Of a stretch of DNA of 64,000 nucleotides, positions 26,744 through 35,721 are shown one piece after another. Numbering within the stretch: the stretch's first letter is position 1; every line of letters starts with the position of its first letter. Both the position numbers and the translations under genes were made by a program. The stretch lies in assembly GCF_002884495.1 (NCBI RefSeq), contig NZ_KZ614145.1, positions 1,874,423 through 1,938,422 on the forward strand. Reading direction: 5' to 3'. The notes beneath the pieces were generated by a model. That model ran no database searches. It was not told the origin of the DNA and was given only the letters and a program-made list of their open reading frames with translations. Source of the stretch: Rummeliibacillus pycnus (GTDB lineage: Bacteria > Bacillota > Bacilli > Bacillales_A > Planococcaceae).

Positions 26744-27787
26744 TCAGATTAATCCTTCTTCAATCATCTTTTCGGCAATTTGAATAGAGTTTAATGCTGC
26801 TCCTTTTAATAAGTTATCTGCTACAACCCAAAGGTGGAAAGCATTATCTTTTGTTAAATCTTTTCGAATACGTCCTACAAATACTTCATCTTCGCCTTCA
26901 GAATAAATTGGCATTGGATAGACTTGAGATGTAATATCATCTTGCACAATTACACCTGGAGCTTCTTGTAATACTTTTTTAATATCTTCTACAGTTACGT
27001 TTTCTTGATCAATTTCAATATACACAGACTCAGAATGTCCAGCTACAACTGGAACACGTACACATGTTGCAGCAACAGGTAATTCTTTCGCGTGCATAAT
27101 TTTCTTTGTTTCGTTAATCATTTTCATTTCTTCATAAGTGAAACCATTTTCAGTAAACACATCAATTTGTGGAATAACGTTACCTGCAATAGGAAAATGT
27201 TTTTTATCGCCCTTTACTGGTAATACATGTGCTTCTACATTTTTTATTTGGTCAAAATGCAGGCTTTGTTCTTTTAATTCTTCAATCGCACTCATTCCTG
27301 ACCCTGACACAGCTTGATATGTAGAGACGATTAAATTTTTCAATCCAAATGCTTGGCGAATTGGTTCAAGTGCTGCAACCATTTGTATAGTTGAACAATT
27401 TGGGTTTGCAATAATACCTTTGTGAGTTGCTAAATCTTGTGGATTTACTTCTGGTACAACTAATGGTACTTCTGGATCCATACGGAATGCACTTGTATTG
27501 TCAATCACAACTGCTCCACGCTCTGCAGCAGCAGGAGCTAATGCTTTAGAGACAGATCCCCCTGCACTAAATAAGGCAATATCCACTCCTTCAAAAGCTT
27601 CTGGTGTCGCCTCTTCTACTGTGTATGTTTGACCATTAAATGTAAGTTCCTTACCAGCAGAACGTTTTGATGCAAGTAACTTCAACTTTCCAATTGGAAA
27701 CTTACGCTTTGCAAGCTGCTCCATCATTTTTGTTCCTACTGCACCTGTAGCTCCAATTACTGCTACTGTATATTCTTTAGCCATCAT
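26744..27787 (-). CDS. asd: Aspartate-semialdehyde dehydrogenase
   Basis: The 347-residue NADPH enzyme reduces aspartyl phosphate. It has the Rossmann motif GATGAVG (12-18), the catalytic cysteine C131 in NPNCSTIQ and the histidine of AGHSESV. Two adjacent ATG codons (27787 and 27784) are both possible behind GAGGAG. A terminator follows dapA, so asd-dapA form one unit; an extended -10 promoter lies 37-45 bases upstream. Confidence 0.96.
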   Translation of the reverse strand: MMAKEYTVAVIGATGAVGTKMMEQLAKRKFPIGKLKLLASKRSAGKELTFNGQTYTVEEATPEAFEGVDIALFSAGGSVSKALAPAAAERGAVVIDNTSAFRMDPEVPLVVPEVNPQDLATHKGIIANPNCSTIQMVAALEPIRQAFGLKNLIVSTYQAVSGSGMSAIEELKEQSLHFDQIKNVEAHVLPVKGDKKHFPIAGNVIPQIDVFTENGFTYEEMKMINETKKIMHAKELPVAATCVRVPVVAGHSESVYIEIDQENVTVEDIKKVLQEAPGVIVQDDITSQVYPMPIYSEGEDEVFVGRIRKDLTKDNAFHLWVVADNLLKGAALNSIQIAEKMIEEGLI

Positions 27788-27823
27788 ACATCTCTCCTCA
27801 ACTGTTCATTAGATAATGGCGCT

Positions 27824-27832
27824 ATTGTATCA
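27824..27832 (-). promoter_or_regulatory. Candidate extended -10 promoter of asd-dapA
   Basis: The minus strand reads TGATACAAT, an extended -10 element (TG-n-TACAAT), in the 76-base gap between dpaB and asd. No good -35 hexamer is seen. Confidence 0.45.
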
Positions 27833-27863
27833 TAAGTCGTAAGAATTTTATATAATAATTTAA

Positions 27864-28451
27864 TTATTTAGTATATTGAATTATCAAAGGCTGTAATTGT
27901 CTCTTATCTAAGGAAGCTACAACCGTAGGCAATAACTGCGTAAAATCAGATATCATTGAATTTGGCTTTCCAGTCGGATTATCTTGACCAAATGGAATGA
28001 AATAGATATTTTTAGTATTTAATAATTTCATTATATTTACTCCATTCAAGCCAAGTGCATCATTTGTTGAAATCCCTAATACAACAGGGCTCCCATTTCG
28101 TAAAGTTGCTTTAGCCGCCATCAATACAGGAGAATCCGTTGCTGCGTTTGCAAATTTACTGATAGAGTTTCCTGTCATAGGAGCAATAACCATACAATCT
28201 AAAGGATTGGAAGGTCCAAAAGGTTCTGCTTCAACTATACTTTTAACTACTTCATGACCAGCTAAGGCTTCTATTTTTTCAATCCACTCTGCACCGGTTC
28301 CAAAACGCGTTGCAGCTGTTAGTACAGAATTTGTAATAATTGGTACAACAGTTGCACCTTGCTCCGTTAAAGTTGTAATTTTAGGTATAACATCTTCATA
28401 GGTGCAGTGTGACGCAGTTATACCAAGGCCAATACGTTTTCCTTCTAACAC
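27864..28451 (-). CDS. spoVFB: Dipicolinate synthase subunit B
   Basis: The 195-residue protein (DpaB) is a flavoprotein-like subunit of dipicolinate synthase, which oxidises dihydrodipicolinate in the mother cell late in sporulation. Features are the N-terminal GKRIGLGITASHCTYEDV segment and PLDCMVIAPMTGNSISKFANAATDSPVLMAAKA split by a loop. The start is GTG behind GGGAGGG, one base after the dpaA stop. Transcription by sigma-K is known in B. subtilis; no such site was resolved here. Confidence 0.94.
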   Translation of the reverse strand: MLEGKRIGLGITASHCTYEDVIPKITTLTEQGATVVPIITNSVLTAATRFGTGAEWIEKIEALAGHEVVKSIVEAEPFGPSNPLDCMVIAPMTGNSISKFANAATDSPVLMAAKATLRNGSPVVLGISTNDALGLNGVNIMKLLNTKNIYFIPFGQDNPTGKPNSMISDFTQLLPTVVASLDKRQLQPLIIQYTK

Positions 28452-28452
28452 T

Positions 28453-29259
28453 TTATCCCTCCCTTAGTTCGTTATTTTTGCGAATAATTACTTGTGCTAA
28501 TAAATTCGCTGCATCCTGTGGAAAATACTTTCCTGGAAGGCCAGGCAATAATTTATAGTTAACGCTCTCGGTATCTTCTATATTTAAGCATCCTGGCGCT
28601 GATGCTACATCAAAAATTGTAACGGAATGATCCAATTGTTGATAGAATTCTTCAGTAAACCATTTATTTGGGATTGTATTAATTAAATAATAAGGTTCTG
28701 TCAAATTTTCAGGTAATAGCTGTGATGCTGTATATCCATAAGCAATTGCTTCCTGAATTTGACTATTTGATCTTGCTAAAATATGAACATTTGCTCCTAA
28801 TTTATGCAACATGTATGCTAGCATTTTGGCTACTCGACCAAATCCTGTCACATAAAATGATTTGCCATAAACAGAGGCACTCTCAAGCTCATAAAAAGCA
28901 CACAGCATTCCCTCTGATGTTAATCTTGCATTTAACCATATATAGGATTCATCTTGTAAATAGTAAATTGCTCGATCTTCATCTACATATTGAAGTTCTT
29001 GTTGTAATGTTTGATTACTTTTACCGACAAATACCGCAGCACCTTTTGGCAACGCCTCAAATGCATATTTGGGTAACTCAACAGCATGAATTGGTAATAC
29101 AATTCTTTGTGGTTTTTCTGTTAATAAAATTTGTTGTATTTCATCATTCCAAGTATCTGTATATTTATAAATTACTTGTTCAAAATCAAGAGAAAGTTGC
29201 ACGGCTAACTCCTTAAATCGCAAATCCTTCCCTAGTATCAGCCATTTATCCTTCATCAT
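28453..29259 (-). CDS. spoVFA: Dipicolinate synthase subunit A (divergent)
   Basis: The 268-residue protein (DpaA) is shorter and much less conserved than the roughly 297-residue B. subtilis subunit. The dinucleotide-binding core is still clear (VTGFGRVAKMLAYMLHKLGANV), followed by INTIP, VASAPGC and LLPGLPGKYFPQDAANLLAQV at the expected spacing. The ATG overlaps the ymxH stop. With dpaB it makes the spore core solute. Identification rests on these motifs and on position. Confidence 0.87.
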   Translation of the reverse strand: MMKDKWLILGKDLRFKELAVQLSLDFEQVIYKYTDTWNDEIQQILLTEKPQRIVLPIHAVELPKYAFEALPKGAAVFVGKSNQTLQQELQYVDEDRAIYYLQDESYIWLNARLTSEGMLCAFYELESASVYGKSFYVTGFGRVAKMLAYMLHKLGANVHILARSNSQIQEAIAYGYTASQLLPENLTEPYYLINTIPNKWFTEEFYQQLDHSVTIFDVASAPGCLNIEDTESVNYKLLPGLPGKYFPQDAANLLAQVIIRKNNELREG

Positions 29260-29525
29260 TTTGTATACCCCGCTGATAAGGGCTGTGTTTTTTTAAATAA
29301 AATACGATCTTCTCCAATCAACGATATTTCAGTCCACGGAATAAATGATTGTACTTTGTTTTCTTTTGATTGAAAAGGTAATCGATAGCCTTTATTAACT
29401 ATTTCAAATCCATAAATTTGCCCTGTTTTAACATTAAGTAAACACTCAGTTTCTGCGAGAAGACCGCAGCGAACACCATCTTTGATCTGAATTAACTCTT
29501 TGTCTGCAAGCTCCGATAAGAGCAT
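29256..29525 (-). CDS. ymxH: YlmC/YmxH family PRC-barrel protein
   Basis: The 89-residue protein is a PRC-barrel of the YlmC/YmxH sporulation-associated family, marked by LADKELIQIKDGVRCGLL, GQIYGFEI and PWTEISLIGEDRIL. Its molecular role is unknown. Start: ATG behind GGAGGG. It overlaps dpaA (AAATGATG), so it is coupled to dipicolinate synthesis genes. A terminator lies between mlpA and this gene, so a sporulation promoter probably starts here. Confidence 0.88.
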   Translation of the reverse strand: MLLSELADKELIQIKDGVRCGLLAETECLLNVKTGQIYGFEIVNKGYRLPFQSKENKVQSFIPWTEISLIGEDRILFKKTQPLSAGYTK

Positions 29526-29581
29526 TCAATCCCTCCTTTTCCCGTATTAACAGTGTATGTCGCCCAAGCTTTTCCCGTGCA

Positions 29582-29619
29582 TAAAAAAGCTAAGGAGACA
29601 AGTTTAAATCCCCTTAGCT
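29582..29619 (-). terminator. Terminator of mlpA
   Basis: AGCTAAGG/CCTTAGCT (29588-29619) plus two inner pairs is followed by six T on the minus strand. The 5' arm overlaps the last codons of mlpA. Confidence 0.88.
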
Positions 29620-30833
29620 GGCTTAATAACAGAACTTGCATATGTTTTTGTTAACAAATTTTGAATAACTCGATTAACGCTCTCCTCGTTAACATCATAT
29701 AGTTCCTGTAAAGTCTGATTGACTGTTCTTTCTTCACCATAAATGAGTTCATTTTTCGCATTACGATTCATGAAATCATTTGATGTTTCAAGTCCCAATA
29801 ATAAATTGCTTTCTAATTGTTCTTTCGCATACTGAATCTCGATTTTCGATACGCCATCATTTACTATGTTCTCTGTTATTTCAAGAATTGTTTCCTCTAA
29901 TGTAGTAAGCTTATCTGGTGAAGTACCACCGTAAATCATAAAAGCACCTGCATATTCATATGCAGAATAATAGGAGAAAATGGAATAAGCTAAAGCCTTT
30001 TCCTCTCGTACTTTCTGAAATAGTCTTGAGGAAGTCGTATCCCCTAAAATGTTGTTGACTACAAGTAAACTTACTAAATCAGGGTCTTTTACTGTCAATC
30101 CCTCGTACCCTAAGACTAGATGTGATTGTTCTGTGTTACTCTCTTTAATTGTTTTTCCAGGAACAAACATTGGTATCTTACTAATTTTATTGGTTTGATG
30201 AGTAGAATTTGTGAACTGACCGAATAGTGAAATCATTTTATCGACTAACTCGTTTGAAATATTTCCAGCAACTGAGATCACAACTTTATCCGGGGTGTAA
30301 TTTTCATAGATATATGATTCAATTTTCTCTTTAGTAAAAGTTGATAATGTTTCTTCTGTTCCTAAAATAGGTGCTCCCATTGAATGATTTGGATACATTA
30401 CACTCCACAGTCGTTCATCTACATCATCATCAGGTGTATCTTCTACCATCGCCATTTCCTCATAGATTACTTGTCTTTCTCTTTCGATGTCAGTTTCTTC
30501 AAATTTAGAATGGAAAAACATATCTGCTAACATTGTAATCGCTTCAATAGCGTGGTGATCTAGCGTAACTGCATAATAACATGTATTTTCCTTTGAAGTG
30601 AAAGCATTTAACTGTCCACCAATTCTGTCAAACGATTCTGCAATTTCTTTTGCAGTTCTACTGTATGTACCCTTAAATAGCATATGTTCAATAAAATGCG
30701 TAATGCCATTCTCTTCAGCACTTTCGTTTTCAGATCCAACATTTACCCAAATTCCCATTGATACAGATCGAACATAGGGTAAGTTTTCAACTAAAATACG
30801 CACACCATTTTGACATATAAATTTTGTTACCAA
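29604..30833 (-). CDS. mlpA: M16 zinc peptidase MlpA
   Basis: The 409-residue protein is a mitochondrial-processing-peptidase-like enzyme (YmxG/MlpA). The zinc motif is HFIEH at 46-50, with the distal glutamate in the helix near residue 120-127 (IYEEMAM). The start is TTG (30831-30833) with GGAGG exactly 7 bases upstream. Homologues affect expression of extracellular proteases. It follows pnp but is separated from it by a terminator and a repeat-rich spacer; the usual ylxY gene is missing. Confidence 0.94.
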   Translation of the reverse strand: MVTKFICQNGVRILVENLPYVRSVSMGIWVNVGSENESAEENGITHFIEHMLFKGTYSRTAKEIAESFDRIGGQLNAFTSKENTCYYAVTLDHHAIEAITMLADMFFHSKFEETDIERERQVIYEEMAMVEDTPDDDVDERLWSVMYPNHSMGAPILGTEETLSTFTKEKIESYIYENYTPDKVVISVAGNISNELVDKMISLFGQFTNSTHQTNKISKIPMFVPGKTIKESNTEQSHLVLGYEGLTVKDPDLVSLLVVNNILGDTTSSRLFQKVREEKALAYSIFSYYSAYEYAGAFMIYGGTSPDKLTTLEETILEITENIVNDGVSKIEIQYAKEQLESNLLLGLETSNDFMNRNAKNELIYGEERTVNQTLQELYDVNEESVNRVIQNLLTKTYASSVIKPAKGI

Positions 30834-30851
30834 ACAATTACCTCCTTATGT

Positions 30852-30890
30852 AAAAAAGAGGCTGCCGTCGAATACTAAACGGACAACCTC
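30852..30890 (-). terminator. Terminator between pnp and mlpA
   Basis: An 11-bp stem with one bulge and wobbles (GAGGTTGTCCGT with ACGGCAGCCTC) is followed by six T on the minus strand, just upstream of the mlpA binding site. Confidence 0.85.
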
Positions 30891-30924
30891 GTACTTTTTA
30901 ATTGTGTTTGAGCCTCTCAGGATA

Positions 30925-30981
30925 CAAAAGCGTTCGGCGTTGTCACATGACGTGACGAATTTAGCCGAACTTCCTCTTTTG
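30925..30981 (-). repeat. Two-part inverted repeat, palindromic element
   Basis: Nested arms pair in order: CAAAAG/CTTTTG, GTTCGGC/GCCGAAC and GTCAC/GTGAC, separated by internal loops. It looks like a dispersed palindromic unit rather than a terminator, since no T run follows. Confidence 0.75.
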
Positions 30982-31126
30982 CTAAACGAGCGCGTTTCGC
31001 TTTTATTGTTCTCTAGCTGCACGCGCTAGCTTTTCGGGCCAGATAACCCTCCTCGGACGGGGCAAAAATGCGCCCCTCTGTCGGAGGAACATATGGCCGA
31101 TAAAGCTAAACGAGCGCGTTTCGCTT

Positions 31127-33235
31127 TTATTGTTCAGCGCGTTCTTTTTCTTCTTTGATTACTACTTTTCGTGATAAATTGACACGACCTTGGCGATCAA
31201 TTTCAATTACTTTTACCATTAACTCATCGCCAATTTTCAAGACGTCTTCAACAGCTTTTGTGCGTTCTTCTTGAATTTCAGAGATATGCAATAAACCGTC
31301 TTTTCCTGGGAAAATTTCAAGGAAAGCACCAAATTTTTCGATACGTTTTACTTTACCCATATAGTATTCGCCTACATGTGCTTCACGTACAATATTTTCA
31401 ATGATATCCTTTGCACGTTTAATCATATCTTCATCAGAAGACGAGATGAAAATTGTACCATCTTGTTCTGTATCAATTTTTACGCCAGTTTCTTCAATGA
31501 TTTTATTGATTTGTTTACCACCAGGTCCGATGACATCACGAATTTTATCTGGGTTAATATGGATACTTTTAATCTTTGGAGCATATTTTGATAAATGATC
31601 TCTTGGTCCAGAAAGAGTAGCAAGCATAGATTCAAGAATAATCATACGACCACGTTTTGCTTGAACTAAAGCTTCATGAAGAATTTCACGAGAAAGTCCA
31701 TCTATTTTAATATCCATTTGAAGTGCTGTTACACCTTTAGCTGTACCTGCAACTTTAAAGTCCATATCACCAAGGTGATCTTCCATCCCTTGGATGTCAG
31801 TCAAGATTGAATAATAGTCGCCTTTTTTCACAAGACCCATTGCAATACCTGCAACTGGCGCTTTAATTGGTACACCTGCATCCATAAGTGCTAAGCATGA
31901 CCCACAAATACTAGCTTGTGAAGTGGAACCGTTTGACTCCAATACTTCTGATACACAACGAATCGTGTATGGGAAGTCCTTTTCATCCGGAATAATTGCT
32001 GATAATGCACGCTCTCCTAGAGCACCGTGACCGATTTCACGACGACCAGGTCCACGCATTGGCCCAGTTTCACCAACAGAGAATTGTGGGAAATTGTAAT
32101 GGTGCATGAAGCGTTTAGATTCTTCTACTCCAAGACCATCAATAATTTGAACATCGCTCAATGCACCTAATGTACAAATAGATAATGCTTGAGTTTGTCC
32201 ACGTGTGAATAGGCCTGAACCGTGTGCACGTGGTAATAAACCTACTTCAGAAGATAAAGGACGAATTTCATCTAATTTTCGACCATCTGGGCGAATTTTT
32301 TCTTCAGTAATTAAACGACGAACTTCTTCCTTTACCATTTTATCTAGAATTTGACTTACTTGTTTTAATGTTTCTTCGTCAGCTTCTTGCTCTTCATATT
32401 TTGCTATAACTTCTGCCTTTACTGCTTCGATTGCTTCATCACGTGCATGTTTTTCATGGGTTTGAATCGCTGCATTCATCTTTTCTTCGTATTCAGAAGT
32501 AATGGCTTGCGTTAGCTCTTCATCTAGTTCATGAAGAACAACTTCAATTTTTTCTTTACCAGCTTGAGCAGTTACTTCTTCTTGGAATGCAATTAATTTT
32601 TTAATTTCTTCATGACCAAACATAATTGCTTCTAACATTGTTTCTTCTGGAACTTCTAAAGCACCAGCTTCAACCATGTTGATCGCATCTTTTGTACCTG
32701 CAACTGTTAAGTTGATGATAGAATCTTTCCATTGATCAACTGTTGGATTTACGATGAATTCACCGTCAATCATACCTACTTGAACACCAGCAATTGGGCC
32801 ATCAAATGGAATATCAGACACCATAAGTGCTAATGATGAACCAAGCATTGCTGCCATTTCTGAGCTACAATCTGAATCTGCTGACATAACCATTGAAATA
32901 ACTTGTACTTCATTACGGAAACCATCTGGAAATAGAGGTCGAATTGGACGGTCAATTAATCGTGATGTAAGTACAGCCTTTTCAGAAGGACGTCCTTCAC
33001 GTTTAATAAATCCACCTGGTATTTTACCAGCAGCATATAATTTTTCTTCGTAGTTAACTGTTAATGGGAAGAAATCCGCTTGCTTAGGTTGTTTGGACAT
33101 TGTTGCATTACATAATACAGCTGTTTCTCCATAACGTACCATTACGGCCCCATTAGCTTGTTTTGCGAGCTGACCAACTTCAATTTGCAAAGGTCGTCCA
33201 GCCCATTCATAGGTAAAAACCTTTTTCTCGTTCAT
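31127..33235 (-). CDS. pnp: Polynucleotide phosphorylase
   Basis: The 702-residue 3'-5' phosphorolytic exoribonuclease has two RNase PH domains joined by a helical linker (about 1-545), a KH domain (about 555-615; [15 protein letters not shown]) and an S1 domain (about 620-690; [19 protein letters not shown]). The FTRGQTQ and [14 protein letters not shown] motifs are intact. Start: ATG. The last two codons and the stop lie in the second copy of the 31-base direct repeat. A promoter and the rpsO terminator lie upstream, so pnp is at least partly separate from rpsO. Confidence 0.97.
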   Translation of the reverse strand: MNEKKVFTYEWAGRPLQIEVGQLAKQANGAVMVRYGETAVLCNATMSKQPKQADFFPLTVNYEEKLYAAGKIPGGFIKREGRPSEKAVLTSRLIDRPIRPLFPDGFRNEVQVISMVMSADSDCSSEMAAMLGSSLALMVSDIPFDGPIAGVQVGMIDGEFIVNPTVDQWKDSIINLTVAGTKDAINMVEAGALEVPEETMLEAIMFGHEEIKKLIAFQEEVTAQAGKEKIEVVLHELDEELTQAITSEYEEKMNAAIQTHEKHARDEAIEAVKAEVIAKYEEQEADEETLKQVSQILDKMVKEEVRRLITEEKIRPDGRKLDEIRPLSSEVGLLPRAHGSGLFTRGQTQALSICTLGALSDVQIIDGLGVEESKRFMHHYNFPQFSVGETGPMRGPGRREIGHGALGERALSAIIPDEKDFPYTIRCVSEVLESNGSTSQASICGSCLALMDAGVPIKAPVAGIAMGLVKKGDYYSILTDIQGMEDHLGDMDFKVAGTAKGVTALQMDIKIDGLSREILHEALVQAKRGRMIILESMLATLSGPRDHLSKYAPKIKSIHINPDKIRDVIGPGGKQINKIIEETGVKIDTEQDGTIFISSSDEDMIKRAKDIIENIVREAHVGEYYMGKVKRIEKFGAFLEIFPGKDGLLHISEIQEERTKAVEDVLKIGDELMVKVIEIDRQGRVNLSRKVVIKEEKERAEQ

Positions 33236-33281
33236 GTTTGAACTCCTCTCTTAAAAAGAAAACCTAATGACATATATATTT

Positions 33282-33310
33282 ATGTTATGTAGTTACTTGT
33301 AGTTTATCAA
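33282..33310 (-). promoter_or_regulatory. Candidate sigma-A promoter of pnp
   Basis: TTGATA (33305-33310) is followed after 17 bases by TAACAT (33282-33287) on the minus strand, about 45 bases before the pnp start. Confidence 0.5.
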
Positions 33311-33390
33311 AAATAATAATGCTTTGCGAAACATTTCTCTAAACTTCAGTTTCAATTATTAAATAGGAGGTAAAATTAATTGAAGCATAA

Positions 33391-33415
33391 AGAAAAAGCG
33401 GGACAAGCCCGCTTT
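33391..33415 (-). terminator. Terminator of rpsO
   Basis: AAAGCGGG/CCCGCTTT with a 5-base loop is followed by TTTTTC on the minus strand, directly after the rpsO stop. Confidence 0.85.
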
Positions 33416-33429
33416 CACAAAATTGCATT

Positions 33430-33699
33430 TTATCGACGTAAGCCGAGTTTAGTAATGATTTCACGGTAGCGTTGTACGTCATTTTCACGTAAGTATTTTA
33501 ATAAGTTACGACGACGTCCGACCATTTTGAATAAACCGCGACGAGAGTGGTGGTCTTTTTTGTGAACACGTAAATGTTCGTTTAAGTTGTTAATCTCTTC
33601 CGTAAGGACAGCGATTTGAACTTCTGGTGAACCAGTATCACTTTCATGAGTACGGTATTCAGCAATGATTTCGTTTTTACGTTCTTGTGTTAGTGCCAT
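33430..33699 (-). CDS. rpsO: 30S ribosomal protein S15
   Basis: The 89-residue protein is ribosomal protein S15, which binds the central domain of 16S r[19 protein letters not shown] and [25 protein letters not shown] are diagnostic. The ATG at 33697-33699 is used: AGGAGG lies 8 bases upstream and the length equals that of B. subtilis. An in-frame GTG lies inside that binding site and is rejected. A strong promoter and a folded leader lie upstream. Confidence 0.97.
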   Translation of the reverse strand: MALTQERKNEIIAEYRTHESDTGSPEVQIAVLTEEINNLNEHLRVHKKDHHSRRGLFKMVGRRRNLLKYLRENDVQRYREIITKLGLRR

Positions 33700-33730
33700 C
33701 CTATTCACCTCCTAAATTAAAATATCCCCG

Positions 33731-33801
33731 ATTACTGAGCTACTCGTTGGTGATTCGATGTGCCAAGTAATGGTTAAGTGATTTATAAGCAAGTCACTTT
33801 A
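33731..33801 (-). promoter_or_regulatory. Candidate S15 autoregulatory leader
   Basis: The roughly 100-base leader can form an outer helix ATTACT/AGTAAT (33731-33736 with 33766-33771) enclosing TTGG/CCAA and GAG/CTC pairings, plus a separate upstream hairpin AAGTGA/TCACTT. S15 is known to repress its own mRNA through three-way-junction leaders in related bacteria. That this leader does so is inferred. Confidence 0.4.
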
Positions 33802-33804
33802 GAA

Positions 33805-33833
33805 ATATTAACACAAAGCTTTTTCCTATGCAA
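33805..33833 (-). promoter_or_regulatory. Sigma-A promoter of rpsO
   Basis: TTGCAT (33828-33833) stands 17 bases before TAATAT (33805-33810) on the minus strand, between ribF and rpsO. Confidence 0.75.
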
Positions 33834-33844
33834 CTATTATTACT

Positions 33845-34795
33845 TTACTTACAGTGACTTAAGTATTCCATTGCTTGTCTTTTATCTACTTCAATTTGTG
33901 CTTTTAAAGACTCAATTCCATCAAATTTTTGTTCACCACGCAGATATTTATACCAATCTACTTTTACTTCTTCACCATAAATATTTTTATTAAAATTATT
34001 AATATAGACTTCAATTGTCAAATTCTTTTCGTCAGGGTTTTTAAATGTTGGTTTATAGCCTACATTACAAACTCCATCGTGCCATTCATTTTGTACTTGC
34101 AATCGTACAGCATAAACACCAATTGCAGGGATAAAAGTACCTTCTGCTTCTTGTACATTTGCAGTTGGAAAACCTATTTGCCGTCCACGCTTGTCCCCAT
34201 GAACAACAATTCCAGGAATTTGATATGGTCGACCAAGTAGCTCTCGAACCTTTTCCATATCTCCTTCTTTTAATGCATGTCGAATCCGTGTTGAACTAAT
34301 TTTTTCTGAAGATTGCTGCTGTTTTTCAACTACGGTTACTTCATAATCTCCATTACTCATTTCTTGTAAATCTTTCATCGAACCGCGTCCCATCGCTCCG
34401 AAAGTAAAATCGAATCCAGCTGTAACATGTTTAATATTCAAATTTCGAATAAAGACATCAACAAATTTTTGTGGACTTAGTTTAGCAAAATCTGAAGTAA
34501 AACGAACAACAAATACGGTTTCTACTTGTAGTTCTTCCAAAACTTCTAATTTTTGTTTAAGTGGCGTAATATAAAATACTTGCTCTTTACGCTGTCCTAA
34601 TACAATGGATGGATGTGGATCAAATGTCATTACTGCAAGTTTTAAGTTTTTCTTCTCAGCTTGCATCTTTGCTTCTTCAATTACAGCTTGGTGTCCACGG
34701 TGGACCCCATCAAAAAATCCAACTGCTAAAGAATAAGGCCCCTTAATTTTATCTGAACTGATTTGATGAGGGTACATCAGTTGAATGACTTTCAT
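33845..34795 (-). CDS. ribF: Bifunctional riboflavin kinase/FAD synthetase
   Basis: The 316-residue enzyme makes FMN and FAD. The N-terminal nucleotidyltransferase domain (about 15-180) has FFDGVHRGHQAV with H32-R-G-H35 and the later SSTRIR motif. The C-terminal riboflavin kinase domain (about 185-310) has GDKRGRQIGFPTANV. Start: ATG with AGGAGG 7 bases upstream, 11 bases after truB. It is called ribC in B. subtilis. Confidence 0.96.
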   Translation of the reverse strand: MKVIQLMYPHQISSDKIKGPYSLAVGFFDGVHRGHQAVIEEAKMQAEKKNLKLAVMTFDPHPSIVLGQRKEQVFYITPLKQKLEVLEELQVETVFVVRFTSDFAKLSPQKFVDVFIRNLNIKHVTAGFDFTFGAMGRGSMKDLQEMSNGDYEVTVVEKQQQSSEKISSTRIRHALKEGDMEKVRELLGRPYQIPGIVVHGDKRGRQIGFPTANVQEAEGTFIPAIGVYAVRLQVQNEWHDGVCNVGYKPTFKNPDEKNLTIEVYINNFNKNIYGEEVKVDWYKYLRGEQKFDGIESLKAQIEVDKRQAMEYLSHCK

Positions 34796-34806
34796 GCGAC
34801 TGCCTC

Positions 34807-35721
34807 CTAATCAACTTTCGGGAACATTTTTTCTGGTTTCATAAGTCCCTTTTTCTCCGGATGCTTTACATAGACAGCAACCGCTTTGTTATTTTCCATA
34901 TAAACTATTCTATCATGTTCTTCAAGTGAAGGATGCATTGGCAGAACTTGACCATTTATGATTTTTTTTCGGTTATCTGTTGTTATTTCAAAATGTGGAT
35001 AGTCAACTAACGCATATTCTAATGGCTTGATACATTCATTTAACTTGTCATTTTCGGCTTTTTCTTGTAATTGATCTAATGTGACACAATCTTCTTTTGT
35101 AAATGTACCCGATTTTGTACGTACTAATGAGGCCATATGTGCAGGATAACCAAGTATTTCACCTATTTGAACAGCTAATGTTCGGATATATGTTCCTTTA
35201 CTACATGCTATTCGCACAGGAAATGTAATCGTCTTGCCATGATATTCTTCACAATGATCCAGTAAATCTAGTGCATAGATTGTTATTTGACGGGTAGGAC
35301 GTTCAATTGTTTCGCCACGTCTAGCATATTCATATAATTTACGACCATTTACTTTGACAGCTGAAAACATTGGTGGAGTTTGAGTTATTACCCCAGTTAA
35401 TGCTTTTAATGCCTCTAGTACTTGAAGGCGGGTAATATGTTTTTCTGTTGTATCTTCTTCTACAACATCTCCTTCAGCATCTTCAGTAGTTGTAGACGTT
35501 CCAATTTCAATAATCGCCTCATATACTTTTCCTGCGTCTGTTAGATATTCAGCAAGTCTTGTTGCATTACCTATGCAAATTGGTAGTACACCTTCAACAC
35601 CAGGGTCTAATGTTCCGGTATGACCTACTTTCTTTGTGTGAAGAATTTTACGAATTTTAAATACACAATCATGAGAGGTCATGCCTCTTTCTTTCCATAA
35701 TGGGAGAATGCCATGCTGCAT
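34807..35721 (-). CDS. truB: tRNA pseudouridine-55 synthase
   Basis: The 304-residue enzyme makes pseudouridine 55 in the T loop of tRNAs. The catalytic aspartate is D39 in HTGTLDPGVEGVLP. The KxY motif (GRKLYEYARRGE) and the RIACSKGTYIRTLA strand are present, with a C-terminal PUA-like part. Start: ATG behind AAGGAG. A 301-base gap containing the rbfA terminator separates it from rbfA, so truB-ribF may have their own promoter. Confidence 0.96.
   Translation of the reverse strand: MQHGILPLWKERGMTSHDCVFKIRKILHTKKVGHTGTLDPGVEGVLPICIGNATRLAEYLTDAGKVYEAIIEIGTSTTTEDAEGDVVEEDTTEKHITRLQVLEALKALTGVITQTPPMFSAVKVNGRKLYEYARRGETIERPTRQITIYALDLLDHCEEYHGKTITFPVRIACSKGTYIRTLAVQIGEILGYPAHMASLVRTKSGTFTKEDCVTLDQLQEKAENDKLNECIKPLEYALVDYPHFEITTDNRKKIINGQVLPMHPSLEEHDRIVYMENNKAVAVYVKHPEKKGLMKPEKMFPKVD

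Larger units (their letters stand above)
30834..31126. repeat. Repeat-built, highly structured spacer between pnp and mlpA
   Basis: This 293-base region replaces ylxY. It is far richer in GC and inverted repeats than its neighbours. It holds two exact 31-base direct repeats (30981-31011 and 31105-31135), each able to fold as a hairpin. Between them are a CTAGC/GCTAG hairpin (31013-31029) and a GGGGC/GCCCC hairpin with outer CCTCC/GGAGG (31048-31087). A long two-part stem follows (30925-30981), then a terminator. No coding frame is convincing. Confidence 0.8.
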
